Shown: positions 1 through 7,603, numbered from the stretch's first letter. The stretch is 10,760 nt of DNA from an uncultured Oscillospiraceae bacterium (GCA_900547275.1 URGA01000069.1:1-10760), one strand, 5' to 3'. A program made the numbers and translations. The notes: a model not told the origin generated them from the sequence alone.

Positions 1-9
1 TTCTACCAT

Positions 10-27
10 AGGAGGTGCTTTTTTTCT
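10..27 (+). terminator. possible right arm and T-tract of a plus-strand terminator
   Basis: A GGAGGTGC stretch runs directly into seven Ts, the pattern of the right arm and U-tract of an intrinsic terminator. The matching left arm would lie outside the window, so the hairpin cannot be confirmed. If real, it would end a gene to the left that converges on rpiB. A second weak hairpin (44-50 pairing with 55-61, one mismatch on the plus strand, a G-U pair on the minus strand) lies between it and rpiB. Only a partial structure is visible. Confidence 0.3.
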
Positions 28-88
28 ATTGTCCGTTTTTCACGGTCTTGTTCACAAAACCTCTGCTTTTTCTTATTCATAGAAATTA

Positions 89-553
89 TTAATAAGTAAC
101 TTCCTTAAAATCCTCGCCGTTTTCAATTGCGGTTATCTGGTCAATTCTTATCTGGTGGCGGCCGCCCTCAAACTCTGTTTTAAGGAATACATCGGCAAGT
201 TCGATAGCAAGGCCTGCGCCGACTACTCTAGCACCCATGCAAAGAACATTTGCATCGTTGTGAGCGCGTGTATACTTAGCGCTGAAATAATCAGAACAGC
301 AAGCTGCTCTTATACCTTTAACTTTATTTGCCGCCATGGAGATACCGATACCTGTTCCACAGCAAAGAATGGCCTTGTCGCATTCGCCGCTGACAACCTT
401 TTCACAGGCGGCTTTTGCGCTTACGGCATAGTCAAAACGATCCTCCGAATAACAGCCGACATCTACGATTTCGTAGCCCTGGCTCTCAAGGTGTTCTTTG
501 AGTTCCTTTTTAAGCGGAAATCCGGCATGATCACAGCCCATTGCAATTTTCAT
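89..553 (-). CDS. rpiB: ribose-5-phosphate isomerase B
   Basis: The 154-residue product matches the RpiB/LacAB sugar-phosphate isomerase family, which interconverts ribose 5-phosphate and ribulose 5-phosphate in the cytosolic non-oxidative pentose phosphate pathway. Visible landmarks are the N-terminal GCDHAG (D8, H9), the catalytic-cysteine loop CGTGIG (C65-G70), HNDANVL (98-104) and GGRHQIRIDQI near the C-terminus. The length is normal for the family. The usual DYPD motif reads DYAV (41-44), a modest deviation. The ATG follows AAGGAGA at good spacing, and that site lies inside the end of tsaB; the gap to the tsaB stop is 3 nt, so the gene is the last of a coupled operon. Allose- or galactose-6-phosphate isomerases share the fold, but no lac or als partner is visible, so RpiB is preferred. 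Confidence 0.93.
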   Translation of the reverse strand: MKIAMGCDHAGFPLKKELKEHLESQGYEIVDVGCYSEDRFDYAVSAKAACEKVVSGECDKAILCCGTGIGISMAANKVKGIRAACCSDYFSAKYTRAHNDANVLCMGARVVGAGLAIELADVFLKTEFEGGRHQIRIDQITAIENGEDFKEVTY

Positions 554-556
554 AAT

Positions 557-1222
557 TTATCTCCTTTTCAACTTAAGTTCCCGCTCTGCCTGACTAAGCC
601 TGAGATAAACAGGCATCAGCGAAGCGGCTGAAATTTTTTCGTTATCTTTTGCGGCAAGCGCTACTCCTCGGCCGGTCACATACTGCTTGTCCTCAGAGCA
701 CAAAATGCACTTACCCCATCTTTCCTGAAGCAGTTTTGCTCCGTCGCCTGCGGCAATAACGTTATCGAATTTTTCAAGTTCAATAACAAGTTCGTCGTGG
801 CCGAGAGCTCTGTCAGGAGTAAGTCTTATAACTTTGCCGTCCTTTATTTCAAACAGTGCGTTATAATACTGCTGTCTCCTTGCGTCCATTACAACGCACA
901 CAACGGCGTTTTCTTCAATAAAATTATACGCAACAGCCTCAAGGGATGAAACAGGGACACAAGGAATGTCAGAAGCAAATGCAAGCCCTTTAACGGTGGC
1001 CACGCCAATTCTGACGCCGGTAAATGATCCGGGACCCACTGTTACCGCAACAGCAGACAATTCGTCAAAGCCTCGAACGCCCATAACTCTCTTTATCATG
1101 GGCAAAAGCGTTTCGCTGTGGGTTAACCCCGAATGGGAGAACTCACTGTTTATGATGTTACAATCATCGTCGCATAAAGCCGCGGCGGCTGTAACCGAGG
1201 AAGAATCAACAGATAAAATCAT
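557..1222 (-). CDS. tsaB: tRNA threonylcarbamoyladenosine biosynthesis protein TsaB
   Basis: The product is a 221-residue ASKHA-fold protein of the TsaB (YeaZ) family. TsaB is the non-catalytic partner that dimerises with TsaD and, with TsaE, supports formation of t6A at position 37 of ANN-decoding tRNAs. It shows the N-terminal ILSVDSSS strand, the family signature HSETLLPMI (about residues 35-43) and GPGSFTGVRIG (about 63-73). The length is close to the usual 220-235. The ATG is preceded by a full AGGAGG (1230-1235, 7-nt spacing) and overlaps the tsaE TGA as ATGA, giving translational coupling. The rimI gene that often follows tsaB in Firmicutes is absent; rpiB comes next instead. tsaD is not in the window. 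Confidence 0.95.
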   Translation of the reverse strand: MILSVDSSSVTAAAALCDDDCNIINSEFSHSGLTHSETLLPMIKRVMGVRGFDELSAVAVTVGPGSFTGVRIGVATVKGLAFASDIPCVPVSSLEAVAYNFIEENAVVCVVMDARRQQYYNALFEIKDGKVIRLTPDRALGHDELVIELEKFDNVIAAGDGAKLLQERWGKCILCSEDKQYVTGRGVALAAKDNEKISAASLMPVYLRLSQAERELKLKRR

Positions 1223-1653
1223 TGCTCAACCTCCTGTTTTTTGTAAATTTTAATATCTCGGGAATTATCACCGGTTTTAATTATTTCGACTATTTCAGCA
1301 TCGTCCGGCAGTGCTCCGTAAACGTTTTCGCTCCATTCAACTGCAATATATGCATCTGTATCCAAATAGTCAAAGAAACCGGTTGAATAGAGATCATCCC
1401 AACTGTCCACGCGATACATATCAAAATGGTGGAGAACAGCGTTTTCGCCGATATAGGTATTGCAGATTGCAAAGGTCGGCGACGTTACGTCACAATCAAT
1501 CCCAAGGCCTTTTGCAATGCCGCAGGTAAAGGCAGTCTTTCCCATGCCAAGTCCGCCTATATAAGCGATTACAGCGCCTTTTTTCAGCGTTTTGGCAAAA
1601 TCTTCTGCAATTTGCAGAGTTTGGTCATAACTTTCAGAATGAAAAACTTTCAT
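1219..1653 (-). CDS. tsaE: tRNA threonylcarbamoyladenosine biosynthesis ATPase TsaE
   Basis: A 144-residue P-loop ATPase of the TsaE (YjeE) family, which drives the cycle of the TsaB-TsaD complex during t6A synthesis. Motifs in order are the Walker A GGLGMGKT (33-40), the switch-like TSPTF (57-61), HFDMYR (76-81) and the aromatic EWSEN block (106-110), all characteristic of TsaE rather than other small ATPases. Its length is typical. The start codon shares one base with the fhs stop (TGATG), with only a weak purine-rich stretch upstream, so its translation probably depends on ribosomes finishing fhs. The stop overlaps the tsaB start, so expression of the two partners is tied together. Confidence 0.95.
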   Translation of the reverse strand: MKVFHSESYDQTLQIAEDFAKTLKKGAVIAYIGGLGMGKTAFTCGIAKGLGIDCDVTSPTFAICNTYIGENAVLHHFDMYRVDSWDDLYSTGFFDYLDTDAYIAVEWSENVYGALPDDAEIVEIIKTGDNSRDIKIYKKQEVEQ

Positions 1654-3320
1654 CAGAACAAACCTACCGTGTTTCCGTTTTCATCAATGTCAATTCTGTT
1701 AGCGGCAGGTTCTTTTGAAAGGCCGGGCATTGTCATAATTGAACCGGTCTGGCAAACGAGGAAGCCTGCACCATTTGAAAGGCTGGCACTGCTTACAGTA
1801 ATTCTGAAATTTTTCGGTCTTCCGAGCTTTGTGGGATCGTCAGAAAGGCTGTACTGAGTTTTAGCCATACAAACAGGCATTTTATCGGCACCAAGAGCGA
1901 TAAAGCCGTCAATTGCCTGGCGAGCCTGCTTTGTATAATCAACGCCGTCTGCGCCGTATATTTCCTTGGCAATCGTCTCTATCTTTTCATATACAGGAGC
2001 GTCAATATCGTAAAGCGGATGGAAATTACTTTCATTTTCGCAGGCTTCAACAACTTTATTAGCAAGCTCAACGCCGCCGTTTCCGCCCTCTGCAAAGCAC
2101 TTTGTTACTGCAAAGTCAGCGCCCTTTTCACGGCAGAACTTTTCTACGAACTCGATTTCCCTGTCAGTATCCGCATAGAAATGGTTAATAGCCACAACTA
2201 CCGGAACTCCGAATTTCTGGAGGTTTTCAATATGAGCTCCTAGGTTAACAGAACCTTTTTCAAGAGCCTCCATATTTTCCTTGGCAAGTTCTGTTTTTGG
2301 AACGCCGCCGTTATATTTCATTGAACGAACTGTCGAAACAAGAACAATACAATTCGGTTTCAAGCCTGCGAAACGGCACTTAATATCAAGGAATTTTTCA
2401 GCGCCGAGGTCTGAGCCGAAGCCCGCTTCCGTAATTGTATAGTCAGCAAGTTTCAGCGCAGTTTTTGTTGCGCGGACAGAGTTACATCCGTGTGCAATAT
2501 TAGCGAAAGGTCCGCCGTGCATAATTGCAGGCGTATTCTCAAGGGTCTGAACAAGGTTTGGCTTTATAGCATCCTTAAGCAAAACTGTCATTGCTCTGTT
2601 TGCTTTAATATCCTTAGCGTATACAGGCTGGCCGTCATACGTATATGCAACGAGAATATTGCCCAGTCTCTTCTTAAGATCAAACACGTCTTCAGCAAGG
2701 CAGAGAATTGCCATAACTTCGCTGGCAACTGTAATGCAGAAGTGATCCTCGCGGGGCACACCGTTTAATTTACCGCCAAGGGAGCAAACGATATTTCTCA
2801 GGGCTCTGTCGTTCATATCAAGGCAACGCTTAACAAGAACGCGTCTTGGGTCAATATTGAGGACATTCCCCTGCTGAATATGATTATCCAGCAACGCGCA
2901 CATAAGGTTATTAGCGCTTGTTATAGCGTGCATATCTCCTGTAAAGTGAAGATTAATATCTTCCATAGGAACAACCTGGCTGTATCCGCCGCCGGCGGCA
3001 CCGCCTTTAATTCCGAACACCGGTCCGAGAGATGGTTCACGCAATGCAATAATGGCTTTTTTGCCGATTTTTGCCATTGACTGACCCAAACCGATTGAAA
3101 CGGTAGTCTTACCCTCGCCTGCAGGGGTGGGGTTAACCGCCGTAACCAAAATAAGCTTACCGTCGCTGCTCGAACTGATTCTCTTCAGCAATTTGTCGGA
3201 AAGCTTCGCTTTATAGTGACCGTACGGCTCAAGTTCATCCTCCTCGATACCGATATCTGCAGCCACTTCACTTATTTTTTTCATGTTGGCCTGCTGGGCA
3301 ATCTCAATATCACTTAACAT
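1653..3320 (-). CDS. fhs: formate--tetrahydrofolate ligase
   Basis: The 555-residue product is a complete formyltetrahydrofolate synthetase, which makes 10-formyl-THF from formate, THF and ATP in the cytosol. This feeds purine synthesis and initiator tRNA formylation, and in acetogens the methyl branch of acetyl-CoA synthesis. It shows the P-loop-like TPAGEGKTT (65-73), REPSLGPVFGIKGGAAGGGY (94-113, the family signature), the DMHAITSANNL block and the terminal VGLF. The ATG at 3318-3320 is chosen because GAGGT sits 7 nt upstream and a promoter lies just beyond. An in-frame ATG 55 codons further upstream would place the start inside the divergent rodA-like gene and is rejected. fhs is the first gene of the operon with tsaE, tsaB and rpiB. 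No folD or fchA is adjacent, and no Wood-Ljungdahl genes are visible, so a biosynthetic role is the simpler reading. Confidence 0.97.
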   Translation of the reverse strand: MLSDIEIAQQANMKKISEVAADIGIEEDELEPYGHYKAKLSDKLLKRISSSSDGKLILVTAVNPTPAGEGKTTVSIGLGQSMAKIGKKAIIALREPSLGPVFGIKGGAAGGGYSQVVPMEDINLHFTGDMHAITSANNLMCALLDNHIQQGNVLNIDPRRVLVKRCLDMNDRALRNIVCSLGGKLNGVPREDHFCITVASEVMAILCLAEDVFDLKKRLGNILVAYTYDGQPVYAKDIKANRAMTVLLKDAIKPNLVQTLENTPAIMHGGPFANIAHGCNSVRATKTALKLADYTITEAGFGSDLGAEKFLDIKCRFAGLKPNCIVLVSTVRSMKYNGGVPKTELAKENMEALEKGSVNLGAHIENLQKFGVPVVVAINHFYADTDREIEFVEKFCREKGADFAVTKCFAEGGNGGVELANKVVEACENESNFHPLYDIDAPVYEKIETIAKEIYGADGVDYTKQARQAIDGFIALGADKMPVCMAKTQYSLSDDPTKLGRPKNFRITVSSASLSNGAGFLVCQTGSIMTMPGLSKEPAANRIDIDENGNTVGLF

Positions 3321-3351
3321 AAAAATTACCTCACTTTTTTTCGTTAGTAAT

Positions 3352-3380
3352 AATATATCACAGATTACGAAATATTCCAA
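3352..3380 (-). promoter_or_regulatory. sigma-A promoter of the fhs-tsaE-tsaB-rpiB operon
   Basis: Read on the minus strand, TTGGAA (3380-3375) is followed by a 17-nt spacer and TATATT (3357-3352). This predicts a transcript start near 3345 and a leader of only about 25 nt before the fhs ATG, which leaves no room for a folate riboswitch. The assignment is by consensus only. Confidence 0.7.
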
Positions 3381-3400
3381 GTAATAATTGGCCAGTTTAC

Positions 3401-3429
3401 TTGAATTCTTTCCTAAATCATAATATAAT
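3401..3429 (+). promoter_or_regulatory. sigma-A promoter of the rodA-like gene
   Basis: TTGAAT (3401-3406), a 17-nt spacer and a perfect TATAAT (3424-3429) give a strong housekeeping promoter. The predicted start is near 3436, about 25 nt before the ATG, and AAAGGAGG (3447-3454) stands 6 nt before that ATG. It lies back to back with the fhs promoter, with 20 nt between the two -35 boxes. Confidence 0.8.
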
Positions 3430-3460
3430 AACAAATAAAGACTCAGAAAGGAGGCGGATA

Positions 3461-4621
3461 ATGGACGGCAGCAAAAAGAGAACACCGCTGTCTGAATACT
3501 TTTCAGGTCTTGACTACGTTACACTGCTGACTGCCATTGCAGGTTCTATTTACGGACTTCTTCTTGTTTTCAGCGCCACTTATTCGTCTCTAAAAGAGGG
3601 ACAGGTTATTTCCGGCGAAGTAAAAACAATGTTTATGTCAGTCGCTCTGGGCCTGTTAATTTGTCTCGTATTGTCAAACGTTAACTATGAAGCTATTTCA
3701 AAGCTATGGCCGCTGATTGCCGCCGGCTGCGTTGGTCTGATGATATTTACCTTTTTCTTCGGTGTTGCGCCGGAAGCTCGTCAGGACGCACGAAGCTGGC
3801 TTCGTATCGGTTCCTTTACGTTTCAGCCATCTGAGCTGCTGAAAGTAGGCTTTGTAATTTCATTTTCATACCACCTTGACATGGTAAAGAGCAAGATCAA
3901 CAAAATCCGCACAATCATTCCCCTTGTTATTCACGGAATGATACCGTTTGCGCTGGTTCTGATTACCGGTGACGCAGGATCTGCTTTGATTTTCCTTATC
4001 ATGTTTATCGGTATGCTCTTCTTTGCCAAAGTAAATATCGGCTACTTCATTGCAGGAATATGCGCAATGATTGTCGGTTTTATTGCTGCATGGAAAGCAA
4101 ATATAATTAACGGTTTGCAGAGAGAAAGAATTATTGCTCTGTTTTATCCCGAACAATATCAGGACACAATGTTTCAGCAGACTAACGGTAAGATAGCAAT
4201 GGGCAACGGCGGACTGCTCGGTCAAGGATTTCTTAACGGAGATATGACCCAAAGCGGCGCCGTACCGGCCAACGAAAACGACATGATTCTATCCGTAGCC
4301 GGCGAGGAATTCGGCTACATTGGAGCGCTTGCAGTCATACTTATTCTTACCATTCTTATTTTGCGAGTAGGTCAGACCGGACTTAAGGCAAGAGACAACA
4401 CCGGCTATCTAATGTGTACCGGAATTTCAGTAATGCTCTTTGCCCAGATGTTTATAAACATAGGCATGGAACTCAGTCTTTTGCCGTGTATCGGAATTAC
4501 CCTTCCCCTATTTTCAGCAGGCGGTTCATCATCCCTTTGCATTTATCTTGCACTCGGTATTGAAATGAGTGTTTTCCGATACAGCAAATCGCAGACATCG
4601 TCACTGTTCTATACAAAATAG
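3461..4621 (+). CDS. rodA: FtsW/RodA/SpoVE-family peptidoglycan glycosyltransferase, RodA-like
   Basis: A 386-residue polytopic membrane protein of the SEDS family, which polymerises lipid II into glycan strands with a class B PBP. Hydrophobic segments recur from about residue 20 to 370. Family motifs are ARSWLRIGSFTFQPSELLKV (110-129), GDAGSAL (170-176, containing the presumed catalytic Asp171), GKIAMGNGGLLGQGF (243-257), the large extracytoplasmic loop ending NENDMILSVAGEEFGYIG (271-288) and GITLPLFSAGGSS (345-357). The KIA-GNGGLLGQG wording resembles RodA more than FtsW. The start at 3461 is fixed by AAAGGAGG; an upstream in-frame ATG at 3401 falls in the promoter. It is monocistronic, with no PBP partner beside it. 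Two deviations stand out: FSAGGSS where FSYGGSS is usual, and NEND where HTD is usual. The RodA, FtsW or SpoVE choice remains open; family membership is secure. Confidence 0.88.
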   Translation: MDGSKKRTPLSEYFSGLDYVTLLTAIAGSIYGLLLVFSATYSSLKEGQVISGEVKTMFMSVALGLLICLVLSNVNYEAISKLWPLIAAGCVGLMIFTFFFGVAPEARQDARSWLRIGSFTFQPSELLKVGFVISFSYHLDMVKSKINKIRTIIPLVIHGMIPFALVLITGDAGSALIFLIMFIGMLFFAKVNIGYFIAGICAMIVGFIAAWKANIINGLQRERIIALFYPEQYQDTMFQQTNGKIAMGNGGLLGQGFLNGDMTQSGAVPANENDMILSVAGEEFGYIGALAVILILTILILRVGQTGLKARDNTGYLMCTGISVMLFAQMFINIGMELSLLPCIGITLPLFSAGGSSSLCIYLALGIEMSVFRYSKSQTSSLFYTK

Positions 4622-4629
4622 CAAAACGA

Positions 4630-4685
4630 AACCTCCCGAACGGATTTCCGAACGGGAGGTTATTTTGTTGCTTTAGTTATTTTTT
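4630..4685 (+). terminator. terminator after the rodA-like gene, probably bidirectional
   Basis: A 9-bp arm (4630-4638) pairs with 4653-4661, with an AA/AA internal loop and an inner CGG/CCG stem (4641-4643 with 4648-4650). T-rich sequence follows on the plus strand. On the minus strand the same hairpin is followed by TTTCGTTTTG, so it probably also serves the converging Ig-like protein gene, whose stop is 31 nt away. These two genes have 70 nt between their stops. Confidence 0.85.
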
Positions 4686-4691
4686 ACGGAA

Positions 4692-7532
4692 TTATTTCTG
4701 CCAGTCGTATTTGATGAAACTTACTTTCACCGTATCAGAAGCAGTATTTCCGTAAGAATCTTCAACAGTAACCGTAATCCATGTTGAAGCGGAAACGATT
4801 GATGTTGATGAAACAGTTGCCTTATCTCCGTTTGCATTAAGAGCAGCTTTAGGAGAATCGTCGGCATATGACCAAGTTATGTTCTTAATATTAACGCCTT
4901 CGTTTACCTCAATGCCAAGGTCAACGCTCTTGCCTTTATAAAGAGCATACCACGGAATTTTAACGTAAAGAGCGTCGCCTTCTCTTGAAGCACCGTCAGA
5001 AACTATTGTAACGCTTGTGATCTTCTGGTCAATACCAAGAGCATTGTATGCGCTTTCAAGAGCGATAACAGCTTCGTCAACAGCTGCCTGAGGAGCAAGC
5101 TCGTTATCATTTACAGCATTTGCGTTTTCAAGTGCCTCTGTCAAAGCCTGCCAAACATCTGCGCCAAAATCAGCTTCAGCAAGATTTTCGCCGTTGATTT
5201 TGTCAATAAGAGATGCAAGTGCTGACTTGTCTGCTCTGACTTTAACGTTGCAGATAGCTGTAAAATCACCATCCTCAGTCTTTACTGTAACGAATGCGTC
5301 GCCAATGCCGACAGCTTTAATTACGCCGTTATCTACAGTAATTACTGACTCATCTGAAGAAGTCCATGTAACATCTTTAACAGTAGCGTCTGAAGGTTCA
5401 ATAACTGCTGAAATTGTCTTTTCTGCGCCTTCATAGATAGATACGTCTGTACTGTCAACAGTAACGCCTGTTACTTTATGTTTTACAAAAGTTACCTTAC
5501 AGGAAGCTGTATATCCGCCGTCCTCTGACTTTGCTGTAATAACTGCTGTCGTAGGATAACTAAGTGATTTACAAGTAACAACACCGTTTGAATCAACTGT
5601 CATTTTTGACTTATCGCTAGTTGACCAAATGATATTTTTATTTGTAGCGCCGGGGTTGTTTACAGTAGCTTCAAGCTGAGTCTTTGCGCCAAGAGGAGTA
5701 AGACCGCTTGATTCAACAGTAATCTTATCGCCCTGTGTAATTGTAACGCCTTCAACAGGCTCAGTAACATTTACCTTGATTTCTTTAACAATCTGAGTGC
5801 CTGCGCCCTCGCCGCTGTAAAGACTGCTTCTTGAGGTCTCGGTGCGGCAGTAAAGAGTAGTTTCGCCGCCGCCTACAGCTGTAATCTTACCTGTCTTATA
5901 ATCATCGATGCTAAGAATACCGTCTGTTACGGAATTTCCGTAAAGAACCTGACCGTCTACCATAAGACCAAACTGAACGTTGTTCCAATGGATAAGACCG
6001 GAGTCTGTAAGTGTTGACGGATATACCGTATACTCGTACTGGGCGGCGTCACCCTTCGTTAATTCGGTAGGACCGCTGAATTCAAGGTCTGTGGGATTGG
6101 AGATATTTCCTCCCATAACAGTACCGTTGACACTCTTAGTTATACCGTCAATCGTTGCAGTAAGTTCAAATCCTGCCTTGTCCCAGGCAAAACTGCCCTT
6201 ACCGTCACGAATTGTAAGAACACCGTCGTTGTCGACAGTAACAACGTCTGTATTAAGTGACTTCCATTCAATGTCATTGATAACAGCGCCTTCAGGCTGA
6301 ACGTTTGTAACAGTCATCTGTCTTGTTCCGCCCCATGTGCTAAGGTTATTAACATCACCCATAATATCGAATGATGTAATATCGAGCTGGTCAACAACAG
6401 TAATGGTTATTGAATCATTAACACTGAAGCTCAGAACCCAGTCGCTGATCTGAGCAACAACCTTTTTGAAAGCTTCTGCGTTTTCATTTGTTCCCAGTTC
6501 TCCGAGATTGCCAAATGAATTAAGAATGCCTGCTACTATGTCCTTGTTAAGTTTAAGGCCAAATCCGTCAACAAGGATATCGGCGATAAGTTCACCGTTA
6601 ATGAGTTTGCCTGCATTTTTTGCAAACTCAAACATCTTTGTAATCTTATTGTAAAGGCTTTCAGTGCTTGGTGAAGCAGTAAGCTTTACTTTACCTGCTT
6701 TAAGGAACTCAACGTTTCCGTCTTCGTCAACAGTTGCTACTCCGCTGGGGAAGCTTGATACTTCCCATTTAACGCCCATTTCAAGGCGAAGAGGAGTTGT
6801 AATTCCTTCAGCTTTCATTTTATAGCCAACCTCAACTGTAGTGGGAAGGCTTTCCTTATTAGTAATAGTTGTTCCGTTTGGAATAAAGTCTGCATACCAC
6901 TCTGTTGATTTAAGTACATTAACATGAGTAGAATTAGAAGAAACTTCATTTCCGTCTGCGTCCTTGAGAGTTGCTTTGATTTCAACGTTGATTGTTGAAA
7001 GAGTATTCAACAAAGACTCGGAAAGGCTGTTTACAATTGTTTCGCCGAGAATTGGCGTTGCAACTGTTTTGAATGTTTCAACAATGCCTTCTCCGTCCAT
7101 TGCGTCAAGGTTCATACCGTCAAACCCGCTGTAAATCGAATCCGCAAGTGACGGACCGATAAGCCAAATTGAAGCGATATTTGTGTCAACCCAAACACGG
7201 AAAATAGCACCCTTTGAACTATCTCTTCCTGTTACAAGACCGTTCTCATCAACGCTTGCAAGGTAAGGTGTGGGAGAATACCAGGAAACCTGATAACCTT
7301 CCGGAATTTCTTCACCGTTTGCAAGTACTGCCTTTAACTGGACACGGTCATTCTCCTTAACATTGATAACCGCGCCTGTATCGGAAGAAACGTCGGTATT
7401 AGCGTCATCCGTATTAACAATTCTAATGCTGTAATCATTTGCCGTATCTGCCCAAGCAGTCATCGGTAGCATTGAAAGCAGCATCAAAACAGCAAGAAAT
7501 ACGCTGACAGTTCCTTTAAACTTTTTTCTCAT
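4692..7532 (-). CDS. secreted multi-domain bacterial Ig-like (Big_2) and FIVAR protein
   Basis: A 946-residue exported protein of unknown function. Residues 1-28 form a signal peptide: RKKFK, a hydrophobic core, then AWA before Asp29. Six Ig-like units can be traced: about 33-208, 219-381, 384-473, 480-590, 593-683 and 686-766. The last two are clear Big_2 domains with WSTSD/WTSSD and VDSNGVVT/VDNGVIKA strands. A helical FIVAR-type module spans about 768-834, and a final Ig-like unit about 837-941. Units 1 and 2 carry long, mainly helical insertions (about 122-180 and 292-368). No LPXTG, SLH, dockerin, choline-binding repeat or C-terminal membrane segment is seen, and the protein ends shortly after the last beta strand, so it is probably released or held non-covalently. 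The ATG at 7532 is fixed by a GAGAGGG site and the signal peptide; an ATG at 7613 lies between the -35 and -10 boxes. An adhesive or scaffold role is inference only. Confidence 0.9.
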   Translation of the reverse strand: MRKKFKGTVSVFLAVLMLLSMLPMTAWADTANDYSIRIVNTDDANTDVSSDTGAVINVKENDRVQLKAVLANGEEIPEGYQVSWYSPTPYLASVDENGLVTGRDSSKGAIFRVWVDTNIASIWLIGPSLADSIYSGFDGMNLDAMDGEGIVETFKTVATPILGETIVNSLSESLLNTLSTINVEIKATLKDADGNEVSSNSTHVNVLKSTEWYADFIPNGTTITNKESLPTTVEVGYKMKAEGITTPLRLEMGVKWEVSSFPSGVATVDEDGNVEFLKAGKVKLTASPSTESLYNKITKMFEFAKNAGKLINGELIADILVDGFGLKLNKDIVAGILNSFGNLGELGTNENAEAFKKVVAQISDWVLSFSVNDSITITVVDQLDITSFDIMGDVNNLSTWGGTRQMTVTNVQPEGAVINDIEWKSLNTDVVTVDNDGVLTIRDGKGSFAWDKAGFELTATIDGITKSVNGTVMGGNISNPTDLEFSGPTELTKGDAAQYEYTVYPSTLTDSGLIHWNNVQFGLMVDGQVLYGNSVTDGILSIDDYKTGKITAVGGGETTLYCRTETSRSSLYSGEGAGTQIVKEIKVNVTEPVEGVTITQGDKITVESSGLTPLGAKTQLEATVNNPGATNKNIIWSTSDKSKMTVDSNGVVTCKSLSYPTTAVITAKSEDGGYTASCKVTFVKHKVTGVTVDSTDVSIYEGAEKTISAVIEPSDATVKDVTWTSSDESVITVDNGVIKAVGIGDAFVTVKTEDGDFTAICNVKVRADKSALASLIDKINGENLAEADFGADVWQALTEALENANAVNDNELAPQAAVDEAVIALESAYNALGIDQKITSVTIVSDGASREGDALYVKIPWYALYKGKSVDLGIEVNEGVNIKNITWSYADDSPKAALNANGDKATVSSTSIVSASTWITVTVEDSYGNTASDTVKVSFIKYDWQK

Positions 7533-7562
7533 TGAATCCCTCTCTCTGTAAAAACTATATCC

Positions 7563-7592
7563 CAGATTTGCAAAGCAACTAAAACAAATCTG
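7563..7592 (-). promoter_or_regulatory. hairpin at the predicted 5' end of the secreted-protein mRNA
   Basis: CAGATTTG (minus strand, 7592-7585) pairs perfectly with CAAATCTG (7570-7563) around a 14-nt loop. The predicted transcript start is near 7597, so the hairpin would form within the first few nucleotides of the mRNA. It lacks a following U-tract and is therefore not a terminator. A role in mRNA stability or a protein-binding site is inference. Confidence 0.5.
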
Positions 7593-7603
7593 AGATTGAC
7601 TAA

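Noticed and set aside
155..631. 158-codon plus-strand frame opposite rpiB
   Set aside because: The minus-strand frame is unmistakable RpiB with its catalytic motifs and ribosome binding site; the plus frame crosses the rpiB/tsaB junction without its own signals.
3321..3345. Folate (THF) riboswitch upstream of fhs
   Set aside because: The predicted leader is only about 25 nt and contains nothing but the ribosome binding site; a THF riboswitch needs far more sequence.
3321..3485. N-terminal extension of fhs to an upstream ATG at 3485
   Set aside because: It would cover the fhs promoter and the start of the divergent rodA-like gene. The ATG at 3320 has its own ribosome binding site and gives the normal family length and N-terminus.
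5194..5436. Internal repeats in the Ig-like gene as a possible DNA repeat or CRISPR-like array
   Set aside because: The similarity between units is at the protein level (WSTSD/WTSSD, VDxNGV) with diverged DNA and no regular short direct repeats.
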